DNA from: an uncultured Christensenella sp.
Lineage (GTDB): Bacteria > Bacillota > Clostridia > Christensenellales > CAG-917
Length of the DNA stretch: 64,000 bases
Direction of reading: 5' to 3'
Assembly: GCA_910577815.1 (NCBI GenBank)
Contig: CAJTNO010000006.1
Location: forward strand, 1 to 64,000
The translations under genes were made by a program, and so were the position numbers. Below, in pieces: positions 25,999 through 34,545 of the stretch (position 1 is its first letter; the number at the start of each line of letters is the position of its first letter). The notes beneath the pieces were generated by a model, which saw nothing but the letters and a program-made list of their open reading frames with translations, was not told where the DNA came from and ran no database searches.

Positions 25999-27868
25999 CC
26001 GTATTTTCCTCCGCTAATTTCCTTTCGAGCTCGTTTACTCCGCCGTTAAGTCCCGCAAGCTGAGTATGCAGCGCAATATGATTTGCAACTCTGTCGCGAA
26101 GCTCCTTATTCTTTACGCACCTTGCGGACACGCACATTTTGATATGCTCGCCTATATGCAGGGTGTGGTTGTCATAAACGTCGGGTATAATGTCCTCGCG
26201 CGAGAAATCCATATTCTCCTTAAGCGCCTTCTTGCGATGAACCTCATCCGAGCTTCTGCCCGCCTCCCAGTTGCCGAAGCCGAGTATCTCAAACAGCTTG
26301 GTCTTTGTTGCTTCGGGCATCTTTCCGTCGTTGTCGGTGAACAGTCCCAACCTCAACAGGTCGTACACCATAGCGCGGCGCGCGGACAGCGTGTCGTCTA
26401 TATCGCTTATCGTATCGAATACGATGTCCTCGCTGTCGATGTTCTTTGCCGAGAACGAGGCAAGCTCCACCTCTCCGTTTTCGCCCGTAATGCGCTTGAC
26501 GCGCGGAATCTTTGCGTACTGCCTGTAAAGCCTCAGTATCTGCTTGCTTATTCTCTTTACGCTTTCGCGCAGGCTGTCGGCTGTCAGCGATATACGCGTA
26601 TCGTCCTGCTCGAGCAACAGAGAAATTGCGGTTCCCGACGCTACGTTGGACGGCACCTGCGAATAGGTAGTCACCTCGCTTACGCCGCTTATCATTACAA
26701 ACTCGTTAAGCAGCTTTTCCTCCTCTCTTGAAAACTCGGAGGGTACCTGAGTGGGATTAAGCATAATCGGCGGAGTTCCGCCCTGTCTGTACACAACAAT
26801 TTTTCCGGGAGGCAAGCCCTCCTCCTCGAGCGCGTCGGTATCCACCGAGCCGTCCTCCACTGCGAGAACGCCCACGGCAATTCTGTTCATATATTCGTGT
26901 TTTCTGTTCTTTACGGTGTTATAAGCGCGCTGTACGGGGATGATACGCTCCACCACGCAGGAGCCGAAGAAGTTGGACAGATTGTCTATACAGGTCTGCC
27001 TTGCAAACGGATATTCGCGCGAGCCGTCCTCGCCGTTGAGATACGGAAGCTCCCCGAGATGCAACAAAGTATCTCCCGCAACGATGATTAGTCTGCCGTT
27101 CGGATAATCGGGAGTAGGTTTTTCATACTTCTCTATAACGGTAACGCTGTTCTCCCTCTTTTCGCTTACTATCTTAGGCAGCGCCGCGGAGTAGCCGAAG
27201 CCGCCCGCTACCTGAACGCTGTCAAAGGAAAACACGTTCACCTCGCCGCCTTTGACGTCCTTATTCCAAAGCCTCTTTACTTCGTCGACGGTAAGCACCT
27301 TTGCGTGCATAATGGACGTCTGCTTTTCAAGGTCGGTAATCGCAATATCCTCCGGGAAAATCTCAAACGGCGGACAAAGCGTTATATTTACGTCGCCCTC
27401 CTTAACCAGCCCCTCGGAATCAAGCAGCTTGCCCTTGTCCGCGTCCCAGGTAATTTTAAAGAAGGCGCTGCCCGTTATCTCGCTCCAGGTATTTGCCATA
27501 GACAGCTGAGAGGAAAAATCGTTTTCCTTACAAACCGCGTCTATCAGCTTAGTGGCAAGCGACGCGGAAGCTACGTCATCATCGTCGGACGTCGCGGGGC
27601 GCACCGTTCCCATCGCCTTCACGCGCGACAGCTTTGCAAGGCGCGTTTCCAGTATGGGAGCGATGTGGTTATAAACCTCCCTCTGCTGCCAGTAGAACTG
27701 TTTGCCTCCGTCAACGATATCGCCCTTCGGCGAAATTTCCGCAAACTGATTGCCCATTACGAAATTCATATTCAGCCTCCAGTTCAGCTCTACGGGGCGC
27801 CGCGCTTCCTGCCGCTTTTTAAAGTCGGCTGTAACCTGCGACACAAGTTGCTTTTCAAATTCAGTCAT
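25982..27868 (-). CDS. Phage portal protein (P22-like)
   Basis: 628 residues, in the size range of P22-type portals. Recognisable features are the N-terminal NWRLNMNFVMGNQFAEISP block, EVYNHIAPILETRLAKLSRV, a central region with YPFARQTCIDNLSNFFGSCV and RAYNTVKNRKHEYMNRIAVG, and a long C-terminal helical part. Portals form the dodecameric DNA-entry ring and bind terminase. It lies between the terminase genes and scaffold. A 118-bp gap separates it from the upstream small gene. Confidence 0.88.
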   Translation of the reverse strand: MTEFEKQLVSQVTADFKKRQEARRPVELNWRLNMNFVMGNQFAEISPKGDIVDGGKQFYWQQREVYNHIAPILETRLAKLSRVKAMGTVRPATSDDDDVASASLATKLIDAVCKENDFSSQLSMANTWSEITGSAFFKITWDADKGKLLDSEGLVKEGDVNITLCPPFEIFPEDIAITDLEKQTSIMHAKVLTVDEVKRLWNKDVKGGEVNVFSFDSVQVAGGFGYSAALPKIVSEKRENSVTVIEKYEKPTPDYPNGRLIIVAGDTLLHLGELPYLNGEDGSREYPFARQTCIDNLSNFFGSCVVERIIPVQRAYNTVKNRKHEYMNRIAVGVLAVEDGSVDTDALEEEGLPPGKIVVYRQGGTPPIMLNPTQVPSEFSREEEKLLNEFVMISGVSEVTTYSQVPSNVASGTAISLLLEQDDTRISLTADSLRESVKRISKQILRLYRQYAKIPRVKRITGENGEVELASFSAKNIDSEDIVFDTISDIDDTLSARRAMVYDLLRLGLFTDNDGKMPEATKTKLFEILGFGNWEAGRSSDEVHRKKALKENMDFSREDIIPDVYDNHTLHIGEHIKMCVSARCVKNKELRDRVANHIALHTQLAGLNGGVNELERKLAEENTDGENI

Positions 27869-27986
27869 TTTACACTCCTTTGCTTATATAGGACGGCATC
27901 GCTTACGCGCAGCCGTCCGATTTTTAACTTAAATAAGGTAAATTTTAAATACGCGCCTTATCCTATTTGCGTTTCAATTTAAATTT

Positions 27987-28286
27987 TTACAAGTTTAGAT
28001 TATCGTTTTTAAGTACGGGAGCTTTATATTCGTCTCTAAGCGCCGCAAGCAGTCTGTCCCTTTCTCTTTCAAGCTCCTCGTCTGTAAAATCCTCCGCCTT
28101 TCTCTCTCCGTTCAGTTCGATATAGGCTTTAAGCGCTCCGCTGTCGGGAGGACAGTACTTTTCGGTTACCTTGCGCTTGGTGAGCGCTATTTCTCCGTCC
28201 TCCTTTACGGAGTATTCCTCCTGCACCTCTTTATACGAATAACCCTTAGCCTTCTTCAGCAATCCGCTCAACAATTCTTTATCCAT
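27987..28286 (-). CDS. Small terminase-associated protein (99 aa), possible TerS-like
   Basis: Overlaps the end of the large terminase gene by 19 bases. Residues such as YSYKEVQEEYSVKEDGEIAL, TKRKVTEKY and PPDSGALKAYIEL resemble the C-terminal half of small terminase subunits of some Firmicutes phages, which carry a DG.....TK..V.....PPD..A pattern. The N-terminal DNA-binding HTH of a full TerS is absent. So it may be a truncated TerS, an atypical one, or an unrelated accessory protein. Confidence 0.5.
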   Translation of the reverse strand: MDKELLSGLLKKAKGYSYKEVQEEYSVKEDGEIALTKRKVTEKYCPPDSGALKAYIELNGERKAEDFTDEELERERDRLLAALRDEYKAPVLKNDNLNL

Positions 28287-29707
28287 CTCTCATTCCTTCT
28301 CACACTGCGGATAAGCCTCTCCTTATCCGTCTGAATTTCGGACTTGGGCGGCAACGGAACAGGCGCGGGCTTTGGCTGAGTCATAACAAAGTATCTCAGC
28401 TCATCCAGCGCGTGGTCGTCCGTTTTCTTAGGTCTGTCGCCCTTGCCCCACCAATAGGACTTTATTTCCCTTATCAGATTAACGCAATTTGAAAATATAT
28501 AAATTCTCGGAGGTCTTTGCTCAAACAAGGACTTTATCCGCTGTATTCCGCTATACAAATCCTTGTTTACGTCGGTATTGACCAATATACCCTTTTCACA
28601 GAACAGCTCCGCCACGCTCTTTTCCGCGGCTAAGGTACGCTGATTTGCCGCGCTGTCAATTAGCGCGTGCAGTCTGCCCTTAGCATCCCTGTGCCAGCCG
28701 AGCCTGTCCGCAATTTCAAATATCTTGCGCACGTGATAATCCACGTTCTGTCCCGCCTCGAAGTGTTCGTCTATTACGTAAATCACCCCGTCGTAATCAA
28801 CCGCATAAAAGTGACAGCTTGTCGGATTTGCAAGTCCCGGGTCTATGGATATATTCGCATACCACTCCTTCGGCACGTCAAAGGGTTTTATCAAATGGAC
28901 GTTTTGATCAAATTCGGGATATACCAAGCCCTCGCCGCTTGAGAATTTTCCAAACCGTCTTGACAGCTGCTCGCTTTTCGGAATAACCGTTTCCATCGCC
29001 TTGACCTCGTTTTTATCGAGATACGGGTTATCCTTCCACTCCATATATTCGCACCACACCTCGGGGTCGTCGTTACAGTTCAATTCTATTTCGTCGTACA
29101 CCCAGGTAAGCCCCTTAAGCGGAGTCATCGTTCCGAAAATATCTCCGCAGCGGTCGAATACGCGCATACGGCACTCGTCATAAATGTCCTTAGGCGGCTC
29201 CTCGTCAAACCATACGAAGTCCAACGATACGCCCTGAAACTTTTCCCGCCCCTGGTCGCAGGACTTAAAGCCTATTCTGCTAAGTCCTCCAAACGCGTTC
29301 TTAACGATAATGTAATCGATAATTCCGTACTCGGGAGAGGTTTGCTTTCCCTCTCGCATCACCACGTCCGAAATGTATCTCGGCGAGAGGTATTTGAGTA
29401 TTTTGGCTTGAGCCACGTCTCTCTGCACCTGCTGAGACAGACTGACTACCCATCCCGAAACGCCGTTTTTGTTTTCGCGAAACGGATGTATTCCTCTTGC
29501 AAGCCACACGCTTTCCACCGCTCCGCACTCGGTTTTACCGGAGCGGTTGCCCCCGAATACCCAGCGGTTGCGCCTGTCGCATTTATGAAACGCCATCTGC
29601 TTTTGATGCACCGAGCGAGTATTGTAGTTAGCAAGCGCGTCGCATTTGCGGTTTTCTATTTCGCGTTCGATTTTCAGGAGTCTTAAAAGCGTATCGTTGT
29701 CCTTCAT
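28268..29707 (-). CDS. Terminase large subunit (TerL)
   Basis: 479 residues from ATG 29707; an upstream frame extension is unlikely because it reads into the promoter. ATPase motifs: Walker A GGNRSGKT (near residue 60), Walker B-like DFVWFDEEPP (near 168), and the coupling motif GTMTPLKG (near 198). The C-terminal nuclease domain shows SIDPGLANPTSC, IDSAANQRTL and a late TDDHALDELRYF block carrying the acidic ligands. It packages DNA with the portal. First gene of the leftward phage operon. Confidence 0.93.
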   Translation of the reverse strand: MKDNDTLLRLLKIEREIENRKCDALANYNTRSVHQKQMAFHKCDRRNRWVFGGNRSGKTECGAVESVWLARGIHPFRENKNGVSGWVVSLSQQVQRDVAQAKILKYLSPRYISDVVMREGKQTSPEYGIIDYIIVKNAFGGLSRIGFKSCDQGREKFQGVSLDFVWFDEEPPKDIYDECRMRVFDRCGDIFGTMTPLKGLTWVYDEIELNCNDDPEVWCEYMEWKDNPYLDKNEVKAMETVIPKSEQLSRRFGKFSSGEGLVYPEFDQNVHLIKPFDVPKEWYANISIDPGLANPTSCHFYAVDYDGVIYVIDEHFEAGQNVDYHVRKIFEIADRLGWHRDAKGRLHALIDSAANQRTLAAEKSVAELFCEKGILVNTDVNKDLYSGIQRIKSLFEQRPPRIYIFSNCVNLIREIKSYWWGKGDRPKKTDDHALDELRYFVMTQPKPAPVPLPPKSEIQTDKERLIRSVRRNERWIKNC

Positions 29708-29726
29708 AGCCCGAGAATAAGCCCGT

Positions 29727-29756
29727 AGAATACCAAAAAACAAAAATTTATGCCAA
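29727..29756 (-). promoter_or_regulatory. Promoter of the phage head operon
   Basis: On the minus strand TTGGCA (29751-29756) and TATTCT (29727-29732) are 18 bp apart, about 20 bp before the terminase ATG. This is a host-type vegetative promoter, suggesting transcription may not require a phage activator. Weak but positionally sound. Confidence 0.45.
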
Positions 29757-29796
29757 TAAAATAACAGGAATTACAAAAAATAACGCGGAAAATGGC

Positions 29797-29826
29797 TTGA
29801 AAGACTTTTAATTTGTCAAGTATTAT
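29797..29826 (+). promoter_or_regulatory. Promoter of the 310-aa membrane protein
   Basis: TTGAAA (29797-29802) and TATTAT (29821-29826) are separated by 18 bp. Predicted transcription start would be only about ten bases before the ATG, and no ribosome binding site is visible, so the mRNA may be nearly leaderless. Confidence 0.5.
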
Positions 29827-29843
29827 AGTATTATTATTCTACT

Positions 29844-30776
29844 ATGAAAAAATCTGTTATAAAATTTTCATCAGTGATATTTGTTTGCTTCCTGATTCTG
29901 GCGGCAGGCTCTATGATATTTATTCCAAGCGAAATAGCTACGGCGGACAGCACCGTAGAGGTCATAGAAGCCGCAGTAAGCAATTTGGAAAGCAACGCAA
30001 CCGCAGGCAAATCGGCTCTTAAAATAGTTTCTCCTACAAACGATAAGGCAATCTATATTCCCGAAAGCTACTTTTTACAATACGAAGGCATATACGCGGG
30101 CGACATACACAAGGTAACTTACGCAGGCGAAACCTTTTATTATCAGGGCGAGCCTACTCTGAAACAAATTACGGTAGCCGACGACGAGCTGCTTTCTCCC
30201 GACGTAACGCTGAAGTTAAAGGAGGGAGCTGACGTTAAAATTGGCATCTTTCAATTAACCGACGAATACACGATTAAATTTTTAGGGTTTAACGAAACGG
30301 GTACCGAGATATATGTATCCGCCATTCGCGACGGCAACTCCCCTATTCTTAACTTTATACCTGCCGACTGTGTAGAGACATTTACAATCCCCTATCAACG
30401 CAAGGCGCAGATTGCCCGCGACGAATTGCTTGCATCAAAAGAAGACCCGCCTGTAATTGACGGCGGAAATTTTACTTCAAATACCTCGGTTGGTCTCAGA
30501 ATAGTAATTATTATAGGAATAGCAATCCCTGCAATACTGATAGTGATACTGCTTTTCAAGCCGTCCAAAAACGAGCGCAGATACTCCAAAAATTCTGTGC
30601 GCAGCGGACGCGGCAGAGATGATTTCGACTATGACGATTCCCGTTCCTACAGGCGCAGAGAGCGCGACGAAAGGGACGAGCGCGATTATGACAGACGGGA
30701 TGACAGAGATTATCGAAGCGACCGTCGCGACGACCGCGACTATGACAGGCGGTATGATGACCGTGATTACAGATAA
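29844..30776 (+). CDS. Membrane protein with Arg/Asp/Tyr-rich cytoplasmic tail (310 aa)
   Basis: N-terminal signal-type segment (about 8-32), an extracytoplasmic domain of about 170 residues, a second membrane segment (about 214-236), then a tail of about 70 residues made almost only of R, D, Y and S, with repeated DYDRR and RDYR units. The alternating basic/acidic tail suggests a disordered or phase-separating region (inference). No known domain was recognised. It is followed by a strong terminator, so it is a single-gene unit. No ribosome binding site precedes the ATG. Confidence 0.75.
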   Translation: MKKSVIKFSSVIFVCFLILAAGSMIFIPSEIATADSTVEVIEAAVSNLESNATAGKSALKIVSPTNDKAIYIPESYFLQYEGIYAGDIHKVTYAGETFYYQGEPTLKQITVADDELLSPDVTLKLKEGADVKIGIFQLTDEYTIKFLGFNETGTEIYVSAIRDGNSPILNFIPADCVETFTIPYQRKAQIARDELLASKEDPPVIDGGNFTSNTSVGLRIVIIIGIAIPAILIVILLFKPSKNERRYSKNSVRSGRGRDDFDYDDSRSYRRRERDERDERDYDRRDDRDYRSDRRDDRDYDRRYDDRDYR

Positions 30777-30797
30777 AGTCTAAACATAAAACAAGCG

Positions 30798-30824
30798 AAA
30801 ACGCCTACAATGTAGGCGTTTTTA
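30798..30824 (+). terminator. Intrinsic terminator
   Basis: AAAACGCCTACA and TGTAGGCGTTTT form 12-bp arms with T-tract, 20 bp after the stop of the 310-residue membrane protein. Confidence 0.85.
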
Positions 30825-30866
30825 ATTACAAAATCAAACTAAAAAACGCCATCAAATTTTAGTTTG

Positions 30867-31448
30867 CTATTTCCAAAGCTGCAATATATCTGCGCTTCTA
30901 TCTTCAACTCCATATTCACTCAATATTTCGGCTATGTCATAAATTCCCGTATGAGAAGAATTAATCGAAAAAATTATATTGTTAAAATTATCAAAGGCCA
31001 CAAAACTTCTATATACGCCCACTCCGAAAGTGTGTTCAAAATAGCATATTTCATCATAACGGAAATGCTTTGTTTTTCTAAAAAGACTAAATACGTATAT
31101 GCCATTGTAATCTGCAATTACGCAGTTAAAACGCAATACAGCATAAGTTAACAAACCTATTAGTAAAAATAACATAGTAATTACGGACGTTATAATTACC
31201 TTTATAAACATTATACTATCATTTTCTTTTATGCACAAATAAGTTATGACTGCAATACCGCAGCAAATCACTAAAAATGCAAAACAAAGTAATAAAACAG
31301 AAATTATTTTGGGAGGACGGGTTTTTATTGTTTCTGTTGAAGAAAGCTTCTTTTCTTCAAATATTTTAATAAGTCCCACAACTAAAAGAATAACAGGTAC
31401 AAATGTAATAATCAGTATTGAGGTCAATATAGTTTCCCAAAATTCCAT
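30867..31448 (-). CDS. Membrane protein, DUF6560-like (193 aa)
   Basis: Three membrane segments (about 8-28, 48-70 and 80-102) are followed by a cytoplasmic domain of about 85 residues with YNGIYVFSLFRKTKHFRYDE, resembling a PH-like fold found in uncharacterised clostridial membrane proteins. A GGGGGGT-type ribosome binding site precedes the ATG. It stands alone between oppositely oriented neighbours. Function unknown. Confidence 0.65.
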   Translation of the reverse strand: MEFWETILTSILIITFVPVILLVVGLIKIFEEKKLSSTETIKTRPPKIISVLLLCFAFLVICCGIAVITYLCIKENDSIMFIKVIITSVITMLFLLIGLLTYAVLRFNCVIADYNGIYVFSLFRKTKHFRYDEICYFEHTFGVGVYRSFVAFDNFNNIIFSINSSHTGIYDIAEILSEYGVEDRSADILQLWK

Positions 31449-31489
31449 AAAACACCCCCCTATTTATGATAAAAATATTCCAACATACA

Positions 31490-31888
31490 TCATTCAGATT
31501 TATTGTCGTTATTATGCTTTTCCGTCTTATCCTCTACGATTTCTGTTTTCTGTTCCAATTTATCAACGGGTTTTACGTCTGAAATTCCCACTACGTTATC
31601 AACCGGCATTGCAATAGCTATTCCCTGTCCCGGAGTATTCAAACCTACTTCTTTATAAAGAGCGTGCAAAACGTCGTCACGCAAAGCAGTAGGCACTACA
31701 ATCATAACCATTTCCTTTTGCGGCTGTATGTCTATTCTGAAAAGCTGCTCCGCTTCCTTATTGGCAGTGCCTCTCGCGCTCACAACAGTTCCGCCCCTCG
31801 CTCCCACTTCGCGCGCGGTGTCCATAACAAGGTCCGAAAACCCTTCGTTTACTATACAGATTATAAGCTGATGTTCAAAAGTTTTCAT
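31490..31888 (-). CDS. P-II-like regulatory protein (132 aa)
   Basis: The GlnB/GlnK-type ferredoxin-like fold is recognisable: EHQLIICIVNEGFSDLVMDT, ARGGTVVSARGT (T-loop region), KEMVMIVVP and VLHALYKEVGLNTPGQG. The C-terminal tail is hydrophilic. The Tyr of classical GlnB uridylylation is not seen. It overlaps the preceding gene by four bases (ATGA) and forms a three-gene operon with another P-II-like protein and a DUF1538 membrane protein. It probably gates or senses for that membrane protein as GlnK does for AmtB; ligand unknown. Confidence 0.8.
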   Translation of the reverse strand: MKTFEHQLIICIVNEGFSDLVMDTAREVGARGGTVVSARGTANKEAEQLFRIDIQPQKEMVMIVVPTALRDDVLHALYKEVGLNTPGQGIAIAMPVDNVVGISDVKPVDKLEQKTEIVEDKTEKHNNDNKSE

Positions 31889-32394
31889 TGCTTGTCCTCC
31901 TTGACGGTTTTGTCGTTGTTGCTTAAAAAGCCGTAGATGGCAACGCCTATTACGCTTGTAAGCGGAACGGTGTACGCTACGCCTCCGCCGTCCTTGATAG
32001 TTTGAAATTTAGTTTCAAGCGCGGCAAGAGCGTCGGGTATTTTATCCTCTCTTATGATGCTGAAAATAGCTGTTTTAGGCGAATCCTCAAGACCGAGCAG
32101 AGCAAGCGTCTGAGCGCGCGCCGTGCCTCTCGCGCGGCAGGCGAGCTGCATATTCACCTCAAAGCCCTGTAGCAAATCCTGATAGAAATCCGCTTTTTTT
32201 CTGTTGACTATGGTAATAAGCAATTCCAGCTTACCGGTATGCACCTTACTGTTGGCGCTTTTTTCCGAGCGCTTAACAACTCCCTTGACCGAGGTTGCCA
32301 CTCTGCGCTTTTCCGCCTTTATAGAGGTGCGGACGGCTGTTTTTTTAGCTATAGCCTTTTCCTTTAAGTTGTCGGATACATCAGACTTAACCAT
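31885..32394 (-). CDS. P-II-like regulatory protein with basic N-terminal extension (169 aa)
   Basis: ATG 32394 is preferred over GTG 32400 because GAGG lies about five bases upstream. About 55 basic, Lys/Val-rich residues precede a P-II-like core (GKLELLITIVNRKKADFYQD, CRARGTARAQTLALLGLEDS, IREDKIPDALAALETKF). The core is similar in plan to its operon partner but clearly diverged. The start lies two bases after the stop of the DUF1538 gene. Likely a second regulatory subunit for that membrane protein. Confidence 0.78.
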   Translation of the reverse strand: MVKSDVSDNLKEKAIAKKTAVRTSIKAEKRRVATSVKGVVKRSEKSANSKVHTGKLELLITIVNRKKADFYQDLLQGFEVNMQLACRARGTARAQTLALLGLEDSPKTAIFSIIREDKIPDALAALETKFQTIKDGGGVAYTVPLTSVIGVAIYGFLSNNDKTVKEDKQ

Positions 32395-32401
32395 ATCCAC
32401 C

Positions 32402-34189
32402 TCACATAAATTCGATTACCTGCTCGTCGTCCGCGTCTACGATGCGCTTTATGTTTATCTTAGCCTTGACCTTTGCGCTTGCTATCGCTCTGAAGCCCAA
32501 AATCTGAATAGTAATAAGCGGCGTCATTGCAACCATTGCAACTATTCCGAATGCAAGCTCGAGCACCTTAGATTCTCCGCCTAACACGCTGCACGCGCCG
32601 GTAGCAAACGGCAGAATAAAGCTTGCGGTAAGCGGTCCGCTTGCAACTCCGCCCGAGTCAAACGCGATAGCCGTATAAAGCTTAGGCACAAAGAGCGAAA
32701 GCCCCAACGAGATTATATAACCGGGGATAAGATAGTAAAGTATAGAAAAATCAAATACTATCCTTATAACAGACAGTCCGATAGACAGTCCGACGCCAAG
32801 CGACAGCGCAATGAGCATCGACCTTTTTTTAACGGCTCCGTCCGTAATCTGCTCAACCTGATTGTTGAGTACGTGCACTGCAGGCTCCGCAAGAACGACA
32901 ACGCAGCCGATAATAAAGCTGAATATTACAAGCAGCGGCTTACTGAAGTTAGCAAGCTCCTGCCCGATTTTAAAGCCTATGGGCATAAAACCGAGATGAA
33001 CCGCCGTAAAGAAAATCAACAGACCTACAAAGGTATATATAATGCCTATGGCAATCTGAAGTATGCGGCGTTTTGGCAATTTCAGTGCGGTAATCTGCAA
33101 CACAACAAAAAATCCTACAATCAGCGCAAGCGCGATGACTACGTCCTTGGCGGTTACTCCCAACGTAGCGGCAAGCTTTGCACCTAAATCGCTACTGAAA
33201 AAGTAATCGTCCGGCAAACTGTAATTCAAATCGCCCTTCATAAACAGCGACAGAATAAACACAGCAATCATCGGACCTATAGAGCAAAGCGCGATAAGAC
33301 CGAAGCTGTTCTCCTGCGACTTTCTTCCTCCGATTGTGGACGCGACGCCTACGCCCAGCGCCATTATAAACGGAACGGTTATCGGACCTGTGGTAACGCC
33401 GCCCGAGTCAAATGCAATCGGCAAAAACATACCCTTTCCGTTTTCCACAAGTATTGCGCACACGGCAAACAGCACAAGATAGAAAAACATCAAAAGCATT
33501 GACAGGTTCTTTTTGAAAACTACCTTTATAATGGACAACAGCAAAAACAAACCGACTCCGATACCCACAACGGCTATAAGCACCGTTTTGTTCATAACCG
33601 CGCTTACCTGGTCGGCGAGTACGGTCAAATCGGGTTCCGCAACGGTGATAAGCAAGCCCATAACAAAGCTTACAAACAGCAGTAGAGGCAATCTTCTGGT
33701 TTTGGTGAGTCCCGAGCCTATATGCTCGCCCATAGGAGTCATAGCAAGGTCCGCGCCCAGATTAAACAGTCCGATACCCAAAACAAGGAATATTGCCGAA
33801 ACCACAAACGTAACAATCTCGCGCGGCGTAGCCTTTACCACCGGCGTCAAGCACATAATCAAAACAATGATTGTGACAGGCACAACCGAAATCAGCGATT
33901 CCTTAAGCTTGGAAAGCAATCCTTTACCAAGCATTTTCGCACTAAACGACACGTCTATGCGCTTCTGAGCCTTCTTAAGCTCCTTGCCGTCTATTCCCTT
34001 CAAATTTTCCGCTGTCTTCTTTTCGTCTGCGAAAGCTGCCTCGGTTGCAGATGCGCCGCTTACAGTAGTATCCTCTGTAACAGAGATTTTTTCCACGCTT
34101 AAACCCGAACCTCCCTCTACAGATTCGGCAACGCTTTCCTCTCTTGCGTTTAGCGCATTCTTATTCAGTTCAAAATCCTTGTCGTCCAT
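32402..34189 (-). CDS. DUF1538 membrane protein (595 aa)
   Basis: About 110 hydrophilic N-terminal residues precede two homologous membrane halves. Each half carries the DUF1538 pattern: LFNLGADLAMTPMGEHIGSG and MGLLITVAEPDLTVLADQV in the first, and LGFMPIGFKIGQEL and VLAEPAVHVLNNQVEQITDG in the second, with paired FDSGGVTTGP / FDSGGVASGP loops. About twelve membrane segments are expected. The fold suggests an inverted-repeat transporter; the substrate is not established. It is the first gene of the operon with two P-II-like proteins, which probably control it. Confidence 0.88.
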   Translation of the reverse strand: MDDKDFELNKNALNAREESVAESVEGGSGLSVEKISVTEDTTVSGASATEAAFADEKKTAENLKGIDGKELKKAQKRIDVSFSAKMLGKGLLSKLKESLISVVPVTIIVLIMCLTPVVKATPREIVTFVVSAIFLVLGIGLFNLGADLAMTPMGEHIGSGLTKTRRLPLLLFVSFVMGLLITVAEPDLTVLADQVSAVMNKTVLIAVVGIGVGLFLLLSIIKVVFKKNLSMLLMFFYLVLFAVCAILVENGKGMFLPIAFDSGGVTTGPITVPFIMALGVGVASTIGGRKSQENSFGLIALCSIGPMIAVFILSLFMKGDLNYSLPDDYFFSSDLGAKLAATLGVTAKDVVIALALIVGFFVVLQITALKLPKRRILQIAIGIIYTFVGLLIFFTAVHLGFMPIGFKIGQELANFSKPLLVIFSFIIGCVVVLAEPAVHVLNNQVEQITDGAVKKRSMLIALSLGVGLSIGLSVIRIVFDFSILYYLIPGYIISLGLSLFVPKLYTAIAFDSGGVASGPLTASFILPFATGACSVLGGESKVLELAFGIVAMVAMTPLITIQILGFRAIASAKVKAKINIKRIVDADDEQVIEFM

Positions 34190-34466
34190 ATCCCGATAAA
34201 ACTCTGCAATGTGCTTAAACCGTTATAATCTTGGCAATCTTAGAGATTAAATAATATAACAAGTTTACTTATTGTAAAAGTATGCCATAAACTATCGATT
34301 TTGTCAATCGCGACATACAGTGTGCGACAATAAATCGACATAATAAAAAAACTATGATTTTATAGCGGTAGATATACGGTTTTTACAATTTTTGGTTATA
34401 ATTACGCCAAAAAAACAAACTATTTGTAATTGCATATTTTTCCAAGCGGAAAAATAATGAAATCGC
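34190..34466. other. AT-rich intergenic region between divergent operons
   Basis: Lies between the DUF1538 gene (leftward) and the YitT gene (rightward). No gene, RNA structure or strong repeat is apparent; it must hold the leftward promoter, which was not confidently placed. Confidence 0.5.
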
Positions 34467-34496
34467 TTGACTTTTAATGTAAAAATTTCATATCTT
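34467..34496 (+). promoter_or_regulatory. Promoter of the YitT-family gene
   Basis: TTGACT (34467-34472) and TATCTT (34491-34496) with an 18-bp spacer, 50 bp before the ATG at 34546; AGAGGA serves as ribosome binding site. Confidence 0.55.
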
Positions 34497-34545
34497 ATTG
34501 GTAGTGTACGCGACGCGCGCACGGGAGATATAAGAGGAATATAAT

